Assembly: GCF_004343305.1 (NCBI RefSeq)
Contig: NZ_SMAF01000002.1
Location: forward strand, 142,137 to 206,136
DNA length: 64,000 bases
Source: Pseudofulvimonas gallinarii
GTDB lineage: Bacteria; Pseudomonadota; Gammaproteobacteria; Xanthomonadales; UBA2363
Direction: 5' to 3'
The stretch's first letter is position 1. Each line of letters begins with the position of its first letter. Positions 18,806 to 29,332 of this stretch are shown piece by piece. A program made the position numbers and the translations under genes. Below the pieces are notes generated by a model. That model searched no databases. It was not told where the DNA came from and worked only from the letters and a program-made list of their open reading frames with translations.

Positions 18806-19474
18806 TCAACGTCCCTTGGCGTCGCCCCAGAGCAGTTTGTGCAGCTGCATCTGGAAACGCACCGGAAGCCGGTCGGCAAGGATCCACTCGGCCAGCGCCG
18901 CCGGTGCCAGTTGTCCCTGTACCGGCGAGAACAGCACCTGGCAGCGCTCCGCCAGCGCCTGTGCACGCAGGCAGTCCACGGCCCAGTCGTAGTCGTCGCG
19001 GTTGGCGAGCACGAACTTCACCTGGTCATGCGGCAGCAGGTGTTCGACGTTCGCCCAGAGATTGCGTGACTGTTCACCGGAGGCCGGCGCCTTGAAGTCC
19101 ACGACTTTCCGCACGCGCGGATCGACCGCGGCGACATCGAGGGCGCCGGAGGTTTCCAGCGATACCTCGTAGCCGGCATCGCACAACCGTTGCAGCAGCA
19201 AGAGGCAGCGCTTCTGAGCCAGCGGTTCACCGCCGGTCACGCAGACATGGCGGGCGTCGTAGCTGGCGACCTCGGCAAGGATTCCATCGAGGTCGCGCCA
19301 CTCGCCGCCGTGGAAACTGTAGGTCGTGTCGCACCAGGTGCAGCGCAGCGGGCAACCGGTCAGGCGCACAAAGACCGTGCGCCAGCCGACGGCATCGGCC
19401 TCGCCCTGCAGCGAGTGGAAGATTTCGGTGATGCGCAGCCGCTCCGCGGAGCGGCCCTCGACGGCCGCGTCCAT
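18806..19474 (-). CDS. queE: 7-carboxy-7-deazaguanine synthase QueE
   Basis: A 222-residue radical SAM enzyme that makes 7-carboxy-7-deazaguanine from CPH4. It has the CxxxCxxC cluster motif in CPLRCTWCD, the FHSLQGEADAVG lead-in and the CVTGGEPL SAM-binding motif. The substrate-binding stretch is followed by KFVLANRDDYDWA. It starts 11 bases after cpoB, so the queuosine genes are appended to the tol-pal cluster, an arrangement seen in Lysobacterales. Confidence 0.95.
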   Translation of the reverse strand: MDAAVEGRSAERLRITEIFHSLQGEADAVGWRTVFVRLTGCPLRCTWCDTTYSFHGGEWRDLDGILAEVASYDARHVCVTGGEPLAQKRCLLLLQRLCDAGYEVSLETSGALDVAAVDPRVRKVVDFKAPASGEQSRNLWANVEHLLPHDQVKFVLANRDDYDWAVDCLRAQALAERCQVLFSPVQGQLAPAALAEWILADRLPVRFQMQLHKLLWGDAKGR

Positions 19475-19485
19475 GGAGCCGGGCC

Positions 19486-20385
19486 TCAGGGATTCTCGAG
19501 CGCCAGTGCGCGCAGCCGGCTTTCCGCCAGGCGGGCGACCGTGGTGCCCGAATAGCGGTTGACGACGTTCTGCAGGGCCTGCTGGGCGCTGGCGTACTGG
19601 CCCAGCTCGTACAGGCAGTAGCCGATCTTAAGTTCCGCATCGGCCGCCTTGTCGCCATCGGGATAGCGTTCGGTCATGGCGCGGAAGGTCTGCAGCGCGG
19701 TCTCGTAGTTCTGGGTCACGTAGTACGACTCGCCGAGCCAGTACTGGGCGTTGTCGGCCAGGTCGTGGTCGGGATGGTTGCGCAGGAACTGCCCGAACAG
19801 TCTCGACGATTCGTCGTAGCGGCCCTGCTTCAGGGCATCGAACGCGGCCTGGTATTCCACCTGCGGGTCGACACCGGGCGGTGCACTCGCGATCGGCGCG
19901 ATGGGTGCGGGTTCGCCCGAGGGCGCCAGCGGTTCACCGGTGTACGGATCGACCGGGACGGCCGACTCCATCTGCAACTGGTTGGGATCGGCAGGCGCGG
20001 CAGGCATCGTCGGGATGCGCGTCGGCATCGCGGCGCCGCCTTCCGGCAACCCATTGCCGTCGTCGCCGTTGCCGGCGCGGCGCTGGATCCGCTCGTAGAG
20101 GTCGCTGTACTGGTCAGCCTGGCGCTGCTTCAGTTCGTCGATCTCGAAACGCTGCTGTTCGATCAGGTTGCGCAGCGCCTGCAGTTCCGTCTGCAGGTCC
20201 TGGATGCGGTTGAGCATTTCCAGGTTGCCGTTGGCCGACGGCGCCGGCTGGGTTTGCTGCGACTGTTCCAGGCGCGCGACGCGCTCGGCCAGACTGAGCC
20301 GGCCATCCTGCGCCGGAACGGAGCCAGCGGTGGCGACCATGAAGGTCGCCACCACGGCGGCGGTCAGGGAGCGCCGGCTCGTCAT
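19486..20385 (-). CDS. cpoB: Cell division coordinator CpoB (YbgF)
   Basis: A periplasmic protein of about 299 residues: signal peptide to about residue 26 (VPAQ), a trimerising coiled coil (about 30-110, rich in L/Q/R/E), a Pro/Ala-rich linker and three C-terminal TPRs (about 170-295, with YQAAFDALKQGRYDESSRLF). CpoB links the Tol complex to peptidoglycan synthase PBP1B during constriction. Start is ATG 20385 (TGATG with the pal stop); the codon before it is GTG, which would give a GTGA overlap and one extra residue, so either could be used. Confidence 0.93.
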   Translation of the reverse strand: MTSRRSLTAAVVATFMVATAGSVPAQDGRLSLAERVARLEQSQQTQPAPSANGNLEMLNRIQDLQTELQALRNLIEQQRFEIDELKQRQADQYSDLYERIQRRAGNGDDGNGLPEGGAAMPTRIPTMPAAPADPNQLQMESAVPVDPYTGEPLAPSGEPAPIAPIASAPPGVDPQVEYQAAFDALKQGRYDESSRLFGQFLRNHPDHDLADNAQYWLGESYYVTQNYETALQTFRAMTERYPDGDKAADAELKIGYCLYELGQYASAQQALQNVVNRYSGTTVARLAESRLRALALENP

Positions 20386-20900
20386 CACTTGACGTTGTAG
20401 ACGATCTCGACGCGACGGTTCTGCTGCCAGCAGGACTCGTCGGAGCTGGTGCAGGTCGGACGCTCTTCGCCGTAGCTGACGACGGTCAGCTGGCTGCTGG
20501 AAGCGCCGGAAGCGGTCAGCGCGTCACGGACGCCATTGCCACGACGCTCGCCCAGGCCGAGGTTGTACTCGCGGCTGCCGCGCTCGTCGGCGTGGCCTTC
20601 CAGGGTCACGCGGGCGTTCGGGCGGTTGCTCAGGTAACGGGCGTGGCAGGCCAGGATCTCGGCGCCTTCCGAACGGACGTCGGAACGGTCCAGATCGAAG
20701 TAGACGACGCGCTGACGCAGGCACGGAATGCGGTCGAGGGAAGCCGGGTCGGCCCACTCGTCGACAACCGGAGAGGAATCGACCGGCGCCTGGGTGACCG
20801 GCGTATCGTCGACGACTTCTTCGCGCACGGTCTTCTTCTTGCAGGCGACCAGGCCAAAGGCCAGCATGATGGCCAGGCTGATACGGATAACGGCGTTCAT
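20385..20900 (-). CDS. pal: Peptidoglycan-associated lipoprotein Pal
   Basis: A 171-residue outer-membrane lipoprotein. The lipobox LVAC places the lipidated cysteine at residue 20. The C-terminal OmpA-like domain has VYFDLDRSDV, LEGHADERGSREYNLGLGERR (aspartate and arginine that bind the diaminopimelate of peptidoglycan) and VVSYGEERP. Pal works with TolB and the TolQRA motor to draw the outer membrane in at division. The cpoB gene begins at its stop. Confidence 0.97.
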   Translation of the reverse strand: MNAVIRISLAIMLAFGLVACKKKTVREEVVDDTPVTQAPVDSSPVVDEWADPASLDRIPCLRQRVVYFDLDRSDVRSEGAEILACHARYLSNRPNARVTLEGHADERGSREYNLGLGERRGNGVRDALTASGASSSQLTVVSYGEERPTCTSSDESCWQQNRRVEIVYNVK

Positions 20901-20960
20901 TGCGATATTCCCCAGTAGCTGTTAGATGTTGTTGGGCAAGGGTAGGCTCGGGTGCAACAC

Positions 20961-22274
20961 TCAGCGCTGACGGTAGGGCGACCAGGCAGGCTCCCGGACG
21001 TCGCCGTCAGCCAGCACCAGCCGCTGACGGACCCTGGCATCGGCGGAGACCGAGTACAGGACCCCGCGTCCGCCTTCGCGTGACGCGTAGATCAGCATGC
21101 TGGCGTTTGGCGCGAAGCTCGGGGACTCGTCCATGCGACCGGGCGAGATGAACCGGTACTGGGCCATCCCCGAGGATCGATCCAAAACCGCTATACGATA
21201 CACGTTACCGCTGCCCTGCACCATGCCGAAGCGCTGGCCGTCGAAGGCGACGGTGACTCTCGCGTTGTATTCGCCCTGCGCCGTCAGGCGCTGGGGTTCT
21301 CCGCCGCTGGCGGACACCTGGTAGATCTGCGGCTTGCCGGCGCGGTCGGAGGTGAACACCAGCGTGCGGCCGTCCGGCAACCACTGTGGCTCGGTGTCGA
21401 TCGACCAGTGGCGGGTGACCTGGCTGACCTGGCGGCTGGCCAGGTCGATGACGTGGATTTCCGGGTTGCCGGTCTTCGACAGCGACACCGCCAGCTTGCT
21501 GCCGTCCGGCGAGAACGCCGGTGCGCCGTTGATGCCGGGCGCGGCGGACACCACCTCGCGGCTGCCGGTGGCCAGTTCCTGGATGTAGATGGCCGAGTTG
21601 CCGCGCTCGAAGGACACGTAGGCCAGGCGACGGCCATCCGGGGACCAGGTCGGCGACATCAGCGGCTCGCGCGAACGCACGACCAGCTGCGGGCCGTAGC
21701 CGTCGGAATCGGCGACCATCAGCGCGTATTCGGTGTTGGCACCCAGGCCCTTGGCCGTGATGTAGGCGATTCGGGTGAAGAAGGCGCCGCGGATGTTGAA
21801 GATCTTTTCGTAGACGAGGTCGGCGATCTGGTGCGCGACGCCGCGCAACTCGCTTTCGCGGCCGGTGATCGAGCCGGCGAGGATCTGCTGTTCCTTGGCG
21901 ACGTCGAAGGCTTCGTATTCGACGCGGAATACGCCGCCACCGGCGTCGCCGACGCGACCGATCACCAGGTAGTCCTGCTTGAGCAGGCGCCAGGTGCCGT
22001 ACTTCACCTCGTTGCCGCGGACGGGGAACTCCACCACATCACCGCGGGCAAGGCTGTTGATCTGGCCGCTGCGGTTGAAGTCCGCGGCGATCACCTGGGC
22101 GATGTCGACGCTGGGCGGCAACCCGGCGCCTTCGTGCGCGAAAGGCACCACTGCGACGGGAACGGCACCGACGTTGGCGCCACTGATGGTGAGCCGCAAG
22201 GGCTCTTCGGCGAAGGCCTTGCCGGCCAGAACGGCCAGGCTCAGCAACAGGACTGTCAGCAGGCGCTTGGTCAT
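20961..22274 (-). CDS. tolB: Tol-Pal system protein TolB
   Basis: A 437-residue periplasmic protein with a signal peptide (MTKRLLTVLLLSLAVLAGKAFA), an N-terminal alpha/beta domain and a six-bladed WD40-like beta-propeller (repeats such as PTWSPDGRRLAYVS, PAFSPDGSKLAVSL). It shuttles between TolA and Pal. Start ATG 22274 overlaps the tolA stop (ATGA) and gives the expected signal peptide; longer readings run into tolA. Confidence 0.97.
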   Translation of the reverse strand: MTKRLLTVLLLSLAVLAGKAFAEEPLRLTISGANVGAVPVAVVPFAHEGAGLPPSVDIAQVIAADFNRSGQINSLARGDVVEFPVRGNEVKYGTWRLLKQDYLVIGRVGDAGGGVFRVEYEAFDVAKEQQILAGSITGRESELRGVAHQIADLVYEKIFNIRGAFFTRIAYITAKGLGANTEYALMVADSDGYGPQLVVRSREPLMSPTWSPDGRRLAYVSFERGNSAIYIQELATGSREVVSAAPGINGAPAFSPDGSKLAVSLSKTGNPEIHVIDLASRQVSQVTRHWSIDTEPQWLPDGRTLVFTSDRAGKPQIYQVSASGGEPQRLTAQGEYNARVTVAFDGQRFGMVQGSGNVYRIAVLDRSSGMAQYRFISPGRMDESPSFAPNASMLIYASREGGRGVLYSVSADARVRQRLVLADGDVREPAWSPYRQR

Positions 22275-23116
22275 TGCGAAGTGCACTCGGGAAGTTCCTT
22301 GGGGTGGCAGAACGTGATTATAAGATCGCTGCGGAACACCGATTCGAAGCCCTGGAACGGCAGCGGCTGCGCGTTCAAGGCGGCGTTCTCCAGTCGCCGG
22401 CGCTGCGCCGGATCGGCGTTGCACGGATTGGTGACGGAGACGTTCAACACTCTGCCGCCACGTACCTGAACGATGTGCAACGTACATACGATGTTGCCGG
22501 TATTGTCCGGCTCCCGCCATTGCTCGTGGACCCTGCGGGTGATGGCGGCGCCGTACTGCGCCAGCAGGCTGTCGTCCTGTCCGCCGCTGCCGGCCTGGGC
22601 CTGTTCGGCTTCGCGCTGCGCCTGCGCCGCCGCTTCGCGCTCGGCCGCCTCGCGGGCCTCCCGTTCGGCCTTTTCCGCCGCCTCGCGCTCGCGGCGCTGC
22701 TGCTCCTCGCGGCGTTTCTGTTCCTCCTCGCGGCGCTTCTGCTCCTCTTCGAGCAGGACCTGCTCGGCGCGGCGGCGTTTTTCCTCCTGCTCGCGCGCCT
22801 CCTGCTCGGCACGCAGCTGGGCGTCGCGATCGATGCGCTGCTGCTCGACATTGTCACGGGCGCTCTGGTCCGTCGCCGGCGGCTGTGGCGGTTGCGGGCG
22901 TGGCCGCGCAGGTTCGGTCCTGGCGGGCGTCGGCCGTGGCGGCGCCGGACGCAGCGCGCCGAGGTCGACGAACACGGCCTCGATCGGGCTGCCGGCCGCC
23001 CTCACGACCTGGCCGGTCTGCCACCAGAACATGCCGCCCAGCGCCAGCGCGATGCACAGCGCGTGCACCAGCACCGCATAGATGACGGCCTTGACCTTGT
23101 CGGCGGTCGTCTCCAT
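22271..23116 (-). CDS. tolA: Tol-Pal system protein TolA
   Basis: A 281-residue protein: one N-terminal membrane helix (about 8-32), a Pro-rich stretch, a long charged Glu/Arg/Gln coiled coil (about 85-180, with repeated EEQKRREE) and a C-terminal globular domain (LLAQYGAAITRRVHEQWREP, NPCNADP). It couples TolQR energy to TolB/Pal across the periplasm. It is shorter than E. coli TolA because of a shorter helical linker. It begins seven bases after tolR. Confidence 0.94.
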   Translation of the reverse strand: METTADKVKAVIYAVLVHALCIALALGGMFWWQTGQVVRAAGSPIEAVFVDLGALRPAPPRPTPARTEPARPRPQPPQPPATDQSARDNVEQQRIDRDAQLRAEQEAREQEEKRRRAEQVLLEEEQKRREEEQKRREEQQRREREAAEKAEREAREAAEREAAAQAQREAEQAQAGSGGQDDSLLAQYGAAITRRVHEQWREPDNTGNIVCTLHIVQVRGGRVLNVSVTNPCNADPAQRRRLENAALNAQPLPFQGFESVFRSDLIITFCHPKELPECTSQ

Positions 23117-23123
23117 CCGTTCC

Positions 23124-23561
23124 TCAGCGCGGCGCGGCGGCGGATTCTGCCGGCTGGCTCATCAGGCCGACCTTGGGCACCTCGGCCTGCTGCAGCAGCA
23201 CCAGCGCCTGGTAAACCTGGCCGTAGTCGACGCGGCCGTCGCCCCCGACCAGCACCGGCACGTCGGGATTGTTGCGCACGAATGCGGCGACCTTGGTCAC
23301 CAGCGTTTCCGGATCGATGCTTTCGCGCGGATCCTTGCCCAGCGTCAGGAACAGTTGTCCCTCTTGGTCCACGGTCACCAGCACCGGCTCGGCATCGACG
23401 TTCAATGAACGCGCGTTGGATTTCGGCAGCTCGATGTCGACGCCGAGATTGAGCATCGGCGCGGTGATCATGAAGATGATGAGCAGCACGAGCGTCACGT
23501 CGATGTACGGCACGACATTGATCTCGGCCTTGAGGGCACGGCGTTTGCGGCGACTGGCCAT
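23124..23561 (-). CDS. tolR: Tol-Pal system protein TolR
   Basis: A 145-residue ExbD/TolR-type protein with one membrane helix. NVVPYIDVTLVLLIIFM holds the proton-relay aspartate (D21), followed by a periplasmic domain. Start ATG 23561 gives the basic MASRRKRRALKAEINVVP N-terminus typical of the family. It lies 17 bases after tolQ. Confidence 0.95.
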   Translation of the reverse strand: MASRRKRRALKAEINVVPYIDVTLVLLIIFMITAPMLNLGVDIELPKSNARSLNVDAEPVLVTVDQEGQLFLTLGKDPRESIDPETLVTKVAAFVRNNPDVPVLVGGDGRVDYGQVYQALVLLQQAEVPKVGLMSQPAESAAAPR

Positions 23562-23578
23562 GGCGTCCGGTCCCCCGC

Positions 23579-24262
23579 TCAGCCGACGTCGGCGCTGTGG
23601 GCCTGGCGCTGCAACAGCGTCGAGAACTCGTCCTGGAAGGTCTCGTAGCGGTTGTTGATGCGCTCGACCTTGTTCTGGTAGCGGTTGTAGGCGATGACCG
23701 CCGGGATCGCCGCGAACAGGCCCATCGCCGTCGCGATCAGCGCCTCGGTGATGCCGGGCGCGACCATGGCGATGGTCGCCTCGCGCACATTGGCCAGGCC
23801 GTGGAAGGCGATCATGATGCCCCACACGGTGCCGAACAGGCCGACGTAGGGGCTGGCCGAACCGACCGTCGCGAGCATTTCCAGGTTCTGCTCGAGGCGA
23901 TCGACCTCGCGGATCACCGCGGCGCGCATGGCGTGCTGGGCACCTTCGACCGTCGTGCGCGGATCGGCGAACTTGCGCTGGCGCTGGCGGGCGAACTCGC
24001 GGAAGCCGGCCTCGAAGATGCCGGCCATGCCGACCGGGTCGCCACTGTGGCTGACTTCCTTGAACAGGGTCGCCATCTCGGTGCCGGACCAGAAGCGCTG
24101 CTCGAAGGCCTCGGCTTCGTCCAGCGCGCGGTTCAGCACCGTGCGCTTGCGGAAGATCACGAACCAGGAGGCGATCGAAGCCGCCAGCAGCAGGCCCATG
24201 ACGATCTTGACCGGGATGCTGGCACCGACGATCAGCTCCAGCAGGTTCAGTTCATTGCTCAT
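23579..24262 (-). CDS. tolQ: Tol-Pal system protein TolQ
   Basis: A 227-residue MotA/TolQ/ExbB-type protein with three membrane helices. Landmarks are PVKIVMGLLLAASIASWFVIF and the conserved VGSASPYVGLFGTVWGIM and APGITEALIATAMGLFAAIPA. TolQ5R2 is the proton-driven motor of the complex. Its start overlaps the ybgC stop by four bases. Confidence 0.97.
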   Translation of the reverse strand: MSNELNLLELIVGASIPVKIVMGLLLAASIASWFVIFRKRTVLNRALDEAEAFEQRFWSGTEMATLFKEVSHSGDPVGMAGIFEAGFREFARQRQRKFADPRTTVEGAQHAMRAAVIREVDRLEQNLEMLATVGSASPYVGLFGTVWGIMIAFHGLANVREATIAMVAPGITEALIATAMGLFAAIPAVIAYNRYQNKVERINNRYETFQDEFSTLLQRQAHSADVG

Positions 24263-24672
24263 GCGGTGAGGCTCTCAAGCAGGGCATCGGGAATGGGAAC
24301 GGGTCGGAAGTCCGGAACGCGAACGCTGGCCACGCGCACCTGGGCGCTGCTCAGGACGACACCGTCGCCGGCGCGCACGATGCGCTGGTCCACGCGCATG
24401 CTCGCGCCGCGCATCTGGCGCACGGACAGTTGCACTTCAAGCAGGTCGTCCAGCCGCGCCGGCGCGATCCATTCGACGGACATCGAGCGCACCGCAAAGG
24501 CGACGCCCTGGCCGGACATCAACACCTGCTGCGACCAGCCACGCGCGCGCAGCCATTCGGTCCGGCAGCGCTCGTAGTAACGCAGGTAGCCGGCATGATA
24601 GACCACGCCGCCGGTATCGGTGTCCTCGAAATACACTCGTACCGGCCAGGTGAAGCTGGGCTGTTCGCTCAT
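24259..24672 (-). CDS. ybgC: Acyl-CoA thioesterase YbgC
   Basis: A 137-residue hot-dog-fold thioesterase with the 4-hydroxybenzoyl-CoA thioesterase signature VYFEDTDTGGVVYHAGYLRYYERCRTEWL, whose aspartate is catalytic. YbgC is the usual first gene of the tol-pal operon and acts on short- or medium-chain acyl-CoA or acyl-ACP. It lies 55 bases after ruvB and overlaps tolQ. Confidence 0.95.
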   Translation of the reverse strand: MSEQPSFTWPVRVYFEDTDTGGVVYHAGYLRYYERCRTEWLRARGWSQQVLMSGQGVAFAVRSMSVEWIAPARLDDLLEVQLSVRQMRGASMRVDQRIVRAGDGVVLSSAQVRVASVRVPDFRPVPIPDALLESLTA

Positions 24673-24727
24673 CGCGTCGATCGGTCCTGGTTGGGGCCGG
24701 CAGGCCAGCAGTCGGGTGCCGGCGCGC

Positions 24728-25789
<1,062 letters not shown>

Positions 25790-26194
25790 GACACCGGGCA
25801 GCTCATGCGCAGCGACGCCCGCGTCGACGGGCGACGCAGGAGCGACGGGCGGCGCGGGGAAATCTGGACGCAACGGTCCAGCAAGGGGCGAGCGGTTTCG
25901 GACATGCACGTATTGTGACCGATCGGCGGGCTGTCCGTTCAGGCCGGTGAGACCGGCCGGCTCGCGCCGCACCGCCCCGTTTCCCGCCCTGCCGCGCTGT
26001 CATGCGCACGGGGCTCGGGCCCGCGGGCGGCGATGCACCGCTTCCGGTTCCCGGCTGGCCACGCCATCGGAAGCCGCACGCCGATGACGGGTTCGCCAAT
26101 TTGTCGGGTTCGACGCGACTTCCCCGTATCCGGAATGTGGGCGCAACGGGCGCCGCTCACGCCACCCATCGCCCGGACGCACAGGAGTTTCGCC
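25790..26194. other. Divergent intergenic region between ruvB and the inserted gene
   Basis: About 400 bases with no recognisable gene. It must carry the promoter of ruvB (leftward) and of the secreted protein (rightward); the clearest signal is the AGGAG ribosome-binding site at 26183-26187. The sequence is very GC-rich and I cannot assign promoter hexamers with confidence. Confidence 0.4.
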
Positions 26195-27943
26195 ATGACC
26201 ACCTCTTCAGCACGACATGCCGGCATGCAGGCGCCGGACGGATCAATGTCGCGATCGCGGCCGGCAAAGCGGTGCCGTGCCCTGGCCGCCTTTGCCTTTG
26301 CCGCCCTGGTTGTTGCCGGCAGCACGCTGGCGCAGTCCCCGGAGCGCCAACGGGCGCCGGGCGATCGCGTCGAGGCGCCTGCGCTGGCAGAACATGTCGA
26401 AGGACTGGCGCTCCACCAGTTCGACGCCCTCGCCAGCCTCAGTGACAGCGACCTGGATTTCGTGGAGGCGTCCCTCAAGGAGGGGCCTTCGCCGAGCAAC
26501 ACCGGGCCCAACACCTATCGCACGGATCCCCGCTGGGGCGCGAACGGTGTCGCCGAAGACCGTTTCGCCGGAGCCAATGAAGGCCGATACAGTGGACGGG
26601 CCGTTGCGCAGCTGAGCACGGGACAGATCGTGGTCGCCGCGCTCAATGACTGGCCGAGTGTCGGCACCCAGCTGGGCCTGGTCAAACTCAACGGTCGCGG
26701 GCAGCGCCAGGTCTGGACCGCTGCCGGCGGCTACGGCCACTACGGCGACCAGTACATCCGCTATCCGAACTCGACGACCGAGCAGCCGCAGATCTATTCG
26801 GTCGACGACATGAAGATCGGTCCGAACGACGGGATCTACGTGCTGGTGACGCGCGAATTCATTGAGTCGGGACAGACACGATTCGCACCGGCGATCCTGT
26901 TTTTCCGGCCCAATGGCAGCTTTGGTGGCTGGTGGACATTCACGCCCGACGGACAACGCGACAACGACGGCGTCGCCATGGACATCCGTGGCGACCGGAT
27001 GGTTGTCGTCGGACGCCGTGCCGATCCCGCCATGGTCAACGGCGGCTTCTGGACCATGCGCCTGACCATCGATTCCAACGGATCGCTGACGCTGGTGCCC
27101 GGTTCGATCACGGTGTTTTCGACACCCGGTGGCTATGGCGAATCCAAACCGGGTGGGGTCGCCTTCCGCCGTTCCACGATACTGCTGCCGCCAGTCGGCG
27201 AGGTAGGTTTCTATGTCGCGTTCACCGCCCGCACACCCGCCAGCGCCCCTTACTACACGAGCTGCCTGACACGGATCACTTCCGGCAACCAGATCGATAC
27301 CGGCTATGGCAGTGGTGGCGTGAGTTGCCATTCCATCAACGGCCTGTTCGGACAGAGCGACGAAGTCATCGACCTGGAAAGCGTCGGTTTCCTCTCCGGC
27401 ACAAACTATATCGAGGACGTTTTCATGCTCACCCGGGAAACGCGGCTGTACAAGGACGGCTTCGGCATCCTCAAGCTGCGTGACGGCGTGCCGAACCCGA
27501 CCTTCGGCCCGAGCGGCGGCAATACCTACGGCGGCTGCACGGCGGCCACTAACGGCGTTGGCGAAGGCTGCATGCCCAACCTCGTCCCGTTCGCGGCGCG
27601 GACGCACGAACCGCTCGCCCTTGCGCTGGGTGCAAATACGCTGGGCGTGGTCGGCGTCTCCGTCGGCCCCGGCGACCCGATGGTCCTGGGCAGCGGCACG
27701 CATTCGTGGTTCGCACAGATCAATGCGACCAACGGCACGCTCAACCACCTGCGCCGCGTGCAGCCTTCGGCGTTCGCCTCGCCACACCAGCTGTGGGGCG
27801 TAGTCCACGTCGGCTCGAACCGCTACGTCGCCACCGGCGAGACGCGGATCGACGGTGTCGGCAACGCCGCTTCGCGCACGATGTTCACGACCCGGCTGGC
27901 GGCCACCAGCGACATCATCTACTTTGACGGCTTCCAGGACTGA
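26195..27943 (+). CDS. Secreted protein of unknown function with GFQ C-terminal tail
   Basis: A 582-residue protein. Start ATG 26195 is chosen for the AGGAG seven bases upstream. A basic N-region followed by a hydrophobic stretch (about residues 35-50, ending STLAQ) looks like a signal peptide, possibly starting at an internal methionine. The mature part has repeated beta-strand segments with G/N/D turns (VAMDIRGDRMVVVGRRAD) that recall delta-60/propeller-like repeat proteins, but no family is recognised. It ends SDIIYFDGFQD, a tail shared with other secreted proteins here. It lies between ruvB and ruvA on the opposite strand. Confidence 0.7.
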   Translation: MTTSSARHAGMQAPDGSMSRSRPAKRCRALAAFAFAALVVAGSTLAQSPERQRAPGDRVEAPALAEHVEGLALHQFDALASLSDSDLDFVEASLKEGPSPSNTGPNTYRTDPRWGANGVAEDRFAGANEGRYSGRAVAQLSTGQIVVAALNDWPSVGTQLGLVKLNGRGQRQVWTAAGGYGHYGDQYIRYPNSTTEQPQIYSVDDMKIGPNDGIYVLVTREFIESGQTRFAPAILFFRPNGSFGGWWTFTPDGQRDNDGVAMDIRGDRMVVVGRRADPAMVNGGFWTMRLTIDSNGSLTLVPGSITVFSTPGGYGESKPGGVAFRRSTILLPPVGEVGFYVAFTARTPASAPYYTSCLTRITSGNQIDTGYGSGGVSCHSINGLFGQSDEVIDLESVGFLSGTNYIEDVFMLTRETRLYKDGFGILKLRDGVPNPTFGPSGGNTYGGCTAATNGVGEGCMPNLVPFAARTHEPLALALGANTLGVVGVSVGPGDPMVLGSGTHSWFAQINATNGTLNHLRRVQPSAFASPHQLWGVVHVGSNRYVATGETRIDGVGNAASRTMFTTRLAATSDIIYFDGFQD

Positions 27944-27957
27944 CAGCCTGACCCGTC

Positions 27958-27983
27958 AGCGGCCGGCCATTTCGCCGGCCGCT
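27958..27983 (+). terminator. Terminator-like hairpin after the secreted-protein gene
   Basis: AGCGGCCGGC at 27958-27967 pairs with GCCGGCCGCT at 27974-27983 across a six-base loop, followed by GCGTTTCC. It lies between convergent genes and can serve both. Confidence 0.55.
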
Positions 27984-28027
27984 GCGTTTCCGGGCACTCG
28001 CCACAAGGGTCAGGGCGCGGTGTCGCC

Positions 28028-28627
28028 TCAGGTCTTGAGCGCGGCTTTCAGCGCCTTGCGGATGATCGCCTCGGCGTCGTCGCCCTCTTCGACGGCCTGG
28101 CGCACCATCCTCAGGGCATCCGCCGGCTTGTAACCCAACGCCTGCAGCGCCGAGGCGGCTTCCGACTCCGGATCCATGGGCACCGCCACGCCCTTGGGCA
28201 GGGCGACTCCGCTACCGCTGCCGAGGTCAGAGACCTTGTCCCGCAGTTCAACCAGAATGCGTTCGGCGGTCTTCTTGCCGATGCCCGGCACGCGCGTCAG
28301 CGCCGCGGTATCACCCGCCTGCACCAGCGCAGCGAAGGCATCGACGGTTACGCCCGAGAGCACGCTGAGCGCGGTTTTCGCGCCAACGCCAGACACCTTG
28401 ATGAGCACGCGGAACAGCGCGCGTTCGGCTTCGCGATGGAAGCCGTACAGCGCCACCGCGTCTTCCTTCACCGCGTAGTGGGTGACCAGCGTGGTCTCGC
28501 GCCCGACCTCCGGCAGCTCGTAGAACGTAGACATCGGACATTCCAGCTCATAGCCGACACCGTTGACGTCGAGCAGCAGCCAGGGCGGGTGCTTGTACAG
28601 CAGCTTTCCGTGCAGACGGCCGATCAT
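28028..28627 (-). CDS. ruvA: Holliday junction DNA-binding protein RuvA
   Basis: A 199-residue protein beginning [27 protein letters not shown]. It has the OB fold, two helix-hairpin-helix motifs ([15 protein letters not shown] and [12 protein letters not shown]) and a C-terminal RuvB-binding domain ([20 protein letters not shown]). A RuvA tetramer holds the junction for RuvB. It sits 129 bases downstream of ruvC; ruvB is displaced. Confidence 0.97.
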   Translation of the reverse strand: MIGRLHGKLLYKHPPWLLLDVNGVGYELECPMSTFYELPEVGRETTLVTHYAVKEDAVALYGFHREAERALFRVLIKVSGVGAKTALSVLSGVTVDAFAALVQAGDTAALTRVPGIGKKTAERILVELRDKVSDLGSGSGVALPKGVAVPMDPESEAASALQALGYKPADALRMVRQAVEEGDDAEAIIRKALKAALKT

Positions 28628-28756
28628 GTCGATTCCAGGTCCATTCGTAGCGGTCGGGCCGCGGTGGTTGTCATCCGCGCATTTTCCCTCGCCCCAGTGT
28701 AGGCGATGCCGTGCAGCGCCAGACAGTCGTCGCGTTGGACAGCGGCGCAGCCGCCA

Positions 28757-29332
28757 TCAGCGGCGACGGCGCCAGGAGGCGCGCGAGACGCCGGCCCGGC
28801 CCAGCGTCGATCGCGTATGCGCGTGCGTGAGCGCGATGGCCAGCGCGTCGGCGGCATCCGCCTGGATGCGCCCGGCCAGGCCCAGCAGGACGCCGACCAT
28901 GTGCTGGATCTGCGCCTTCTCCGCCGCGCCGCGACCGACCACGGCCTGCTTCACTTCCCTGGCGGCGTATTCGTGGATGCCGTGCCCGTGCTGGACGACC
29001 GCGCAGATCGCCGCGCCGCGCGCCTGGCCAAGCTTGAGCACCGAATCGGCGTTGTTGCGCGCGGCGAACACGCGTTCGATGGCGACCTCGTCGGGTCGCC
29101 ACTGTTCGATCAGGGCGCCGAGGTCGTCGAAGATCTGCTTCAGGCGCAGCGCGAAGCTCTCGTTGTCGAGCAGCACCAGCGTCTGGTGGTGGACATGGAC
29201 GCTGCGGCCGGCGGGATCGACATCGACGATGCCGACGCCGGTGCGCTGGCTGCCCGGATCGATGCCCATGATGCGCGTGGTCGCCGTGGCGGCGCGCGCA
29301 TCGCGGCCGGGAATGGTCGCCGGAGTCATCAT
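28757..29332 (-). CDS. ruvC: Crossover junction endodeoxyribonuclease RuvC
   Basis: A 191-residue resolvase. Catalytic acidic residues are seen in [19 protein letters not shown] and the C-terminal [15 protein letters not shown]. Two adjacent ATG codons (29332 and 29329) are available. The first 20 residues before IMGIDPG are longer than in E. coli, so an internal start is possible but none has a clear ribosome-binding site. It is between yebC and ruvA, the usual order. Confidence 0.95.
   Translation of the reverse strand: MMTPATIPGRDARAATATTRIMGIDPGSQRTGVGIVDVDPAGRSVHVHHQTLVLLDNESFALRLKQIFDDLGALIEQWRPDEVAIERVFAARNNADSVLKLGQARGAAICAVVQHGHGIHEYAAREVKQAVVGRGAAEKAQIQHMVGVLLGLAGRIQADAADALAIALTHAHTRSTLGRAGVSRASWRRRR

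Noticed and set aside
18020-19474. queC-queE as a DNA-modification (dpd) or phage queuosine system
   Set aside because: There is no dpd transglycosylase or phage gene nearby, and the location next to tol-pal matches the ordinary housekeeping arrangement.
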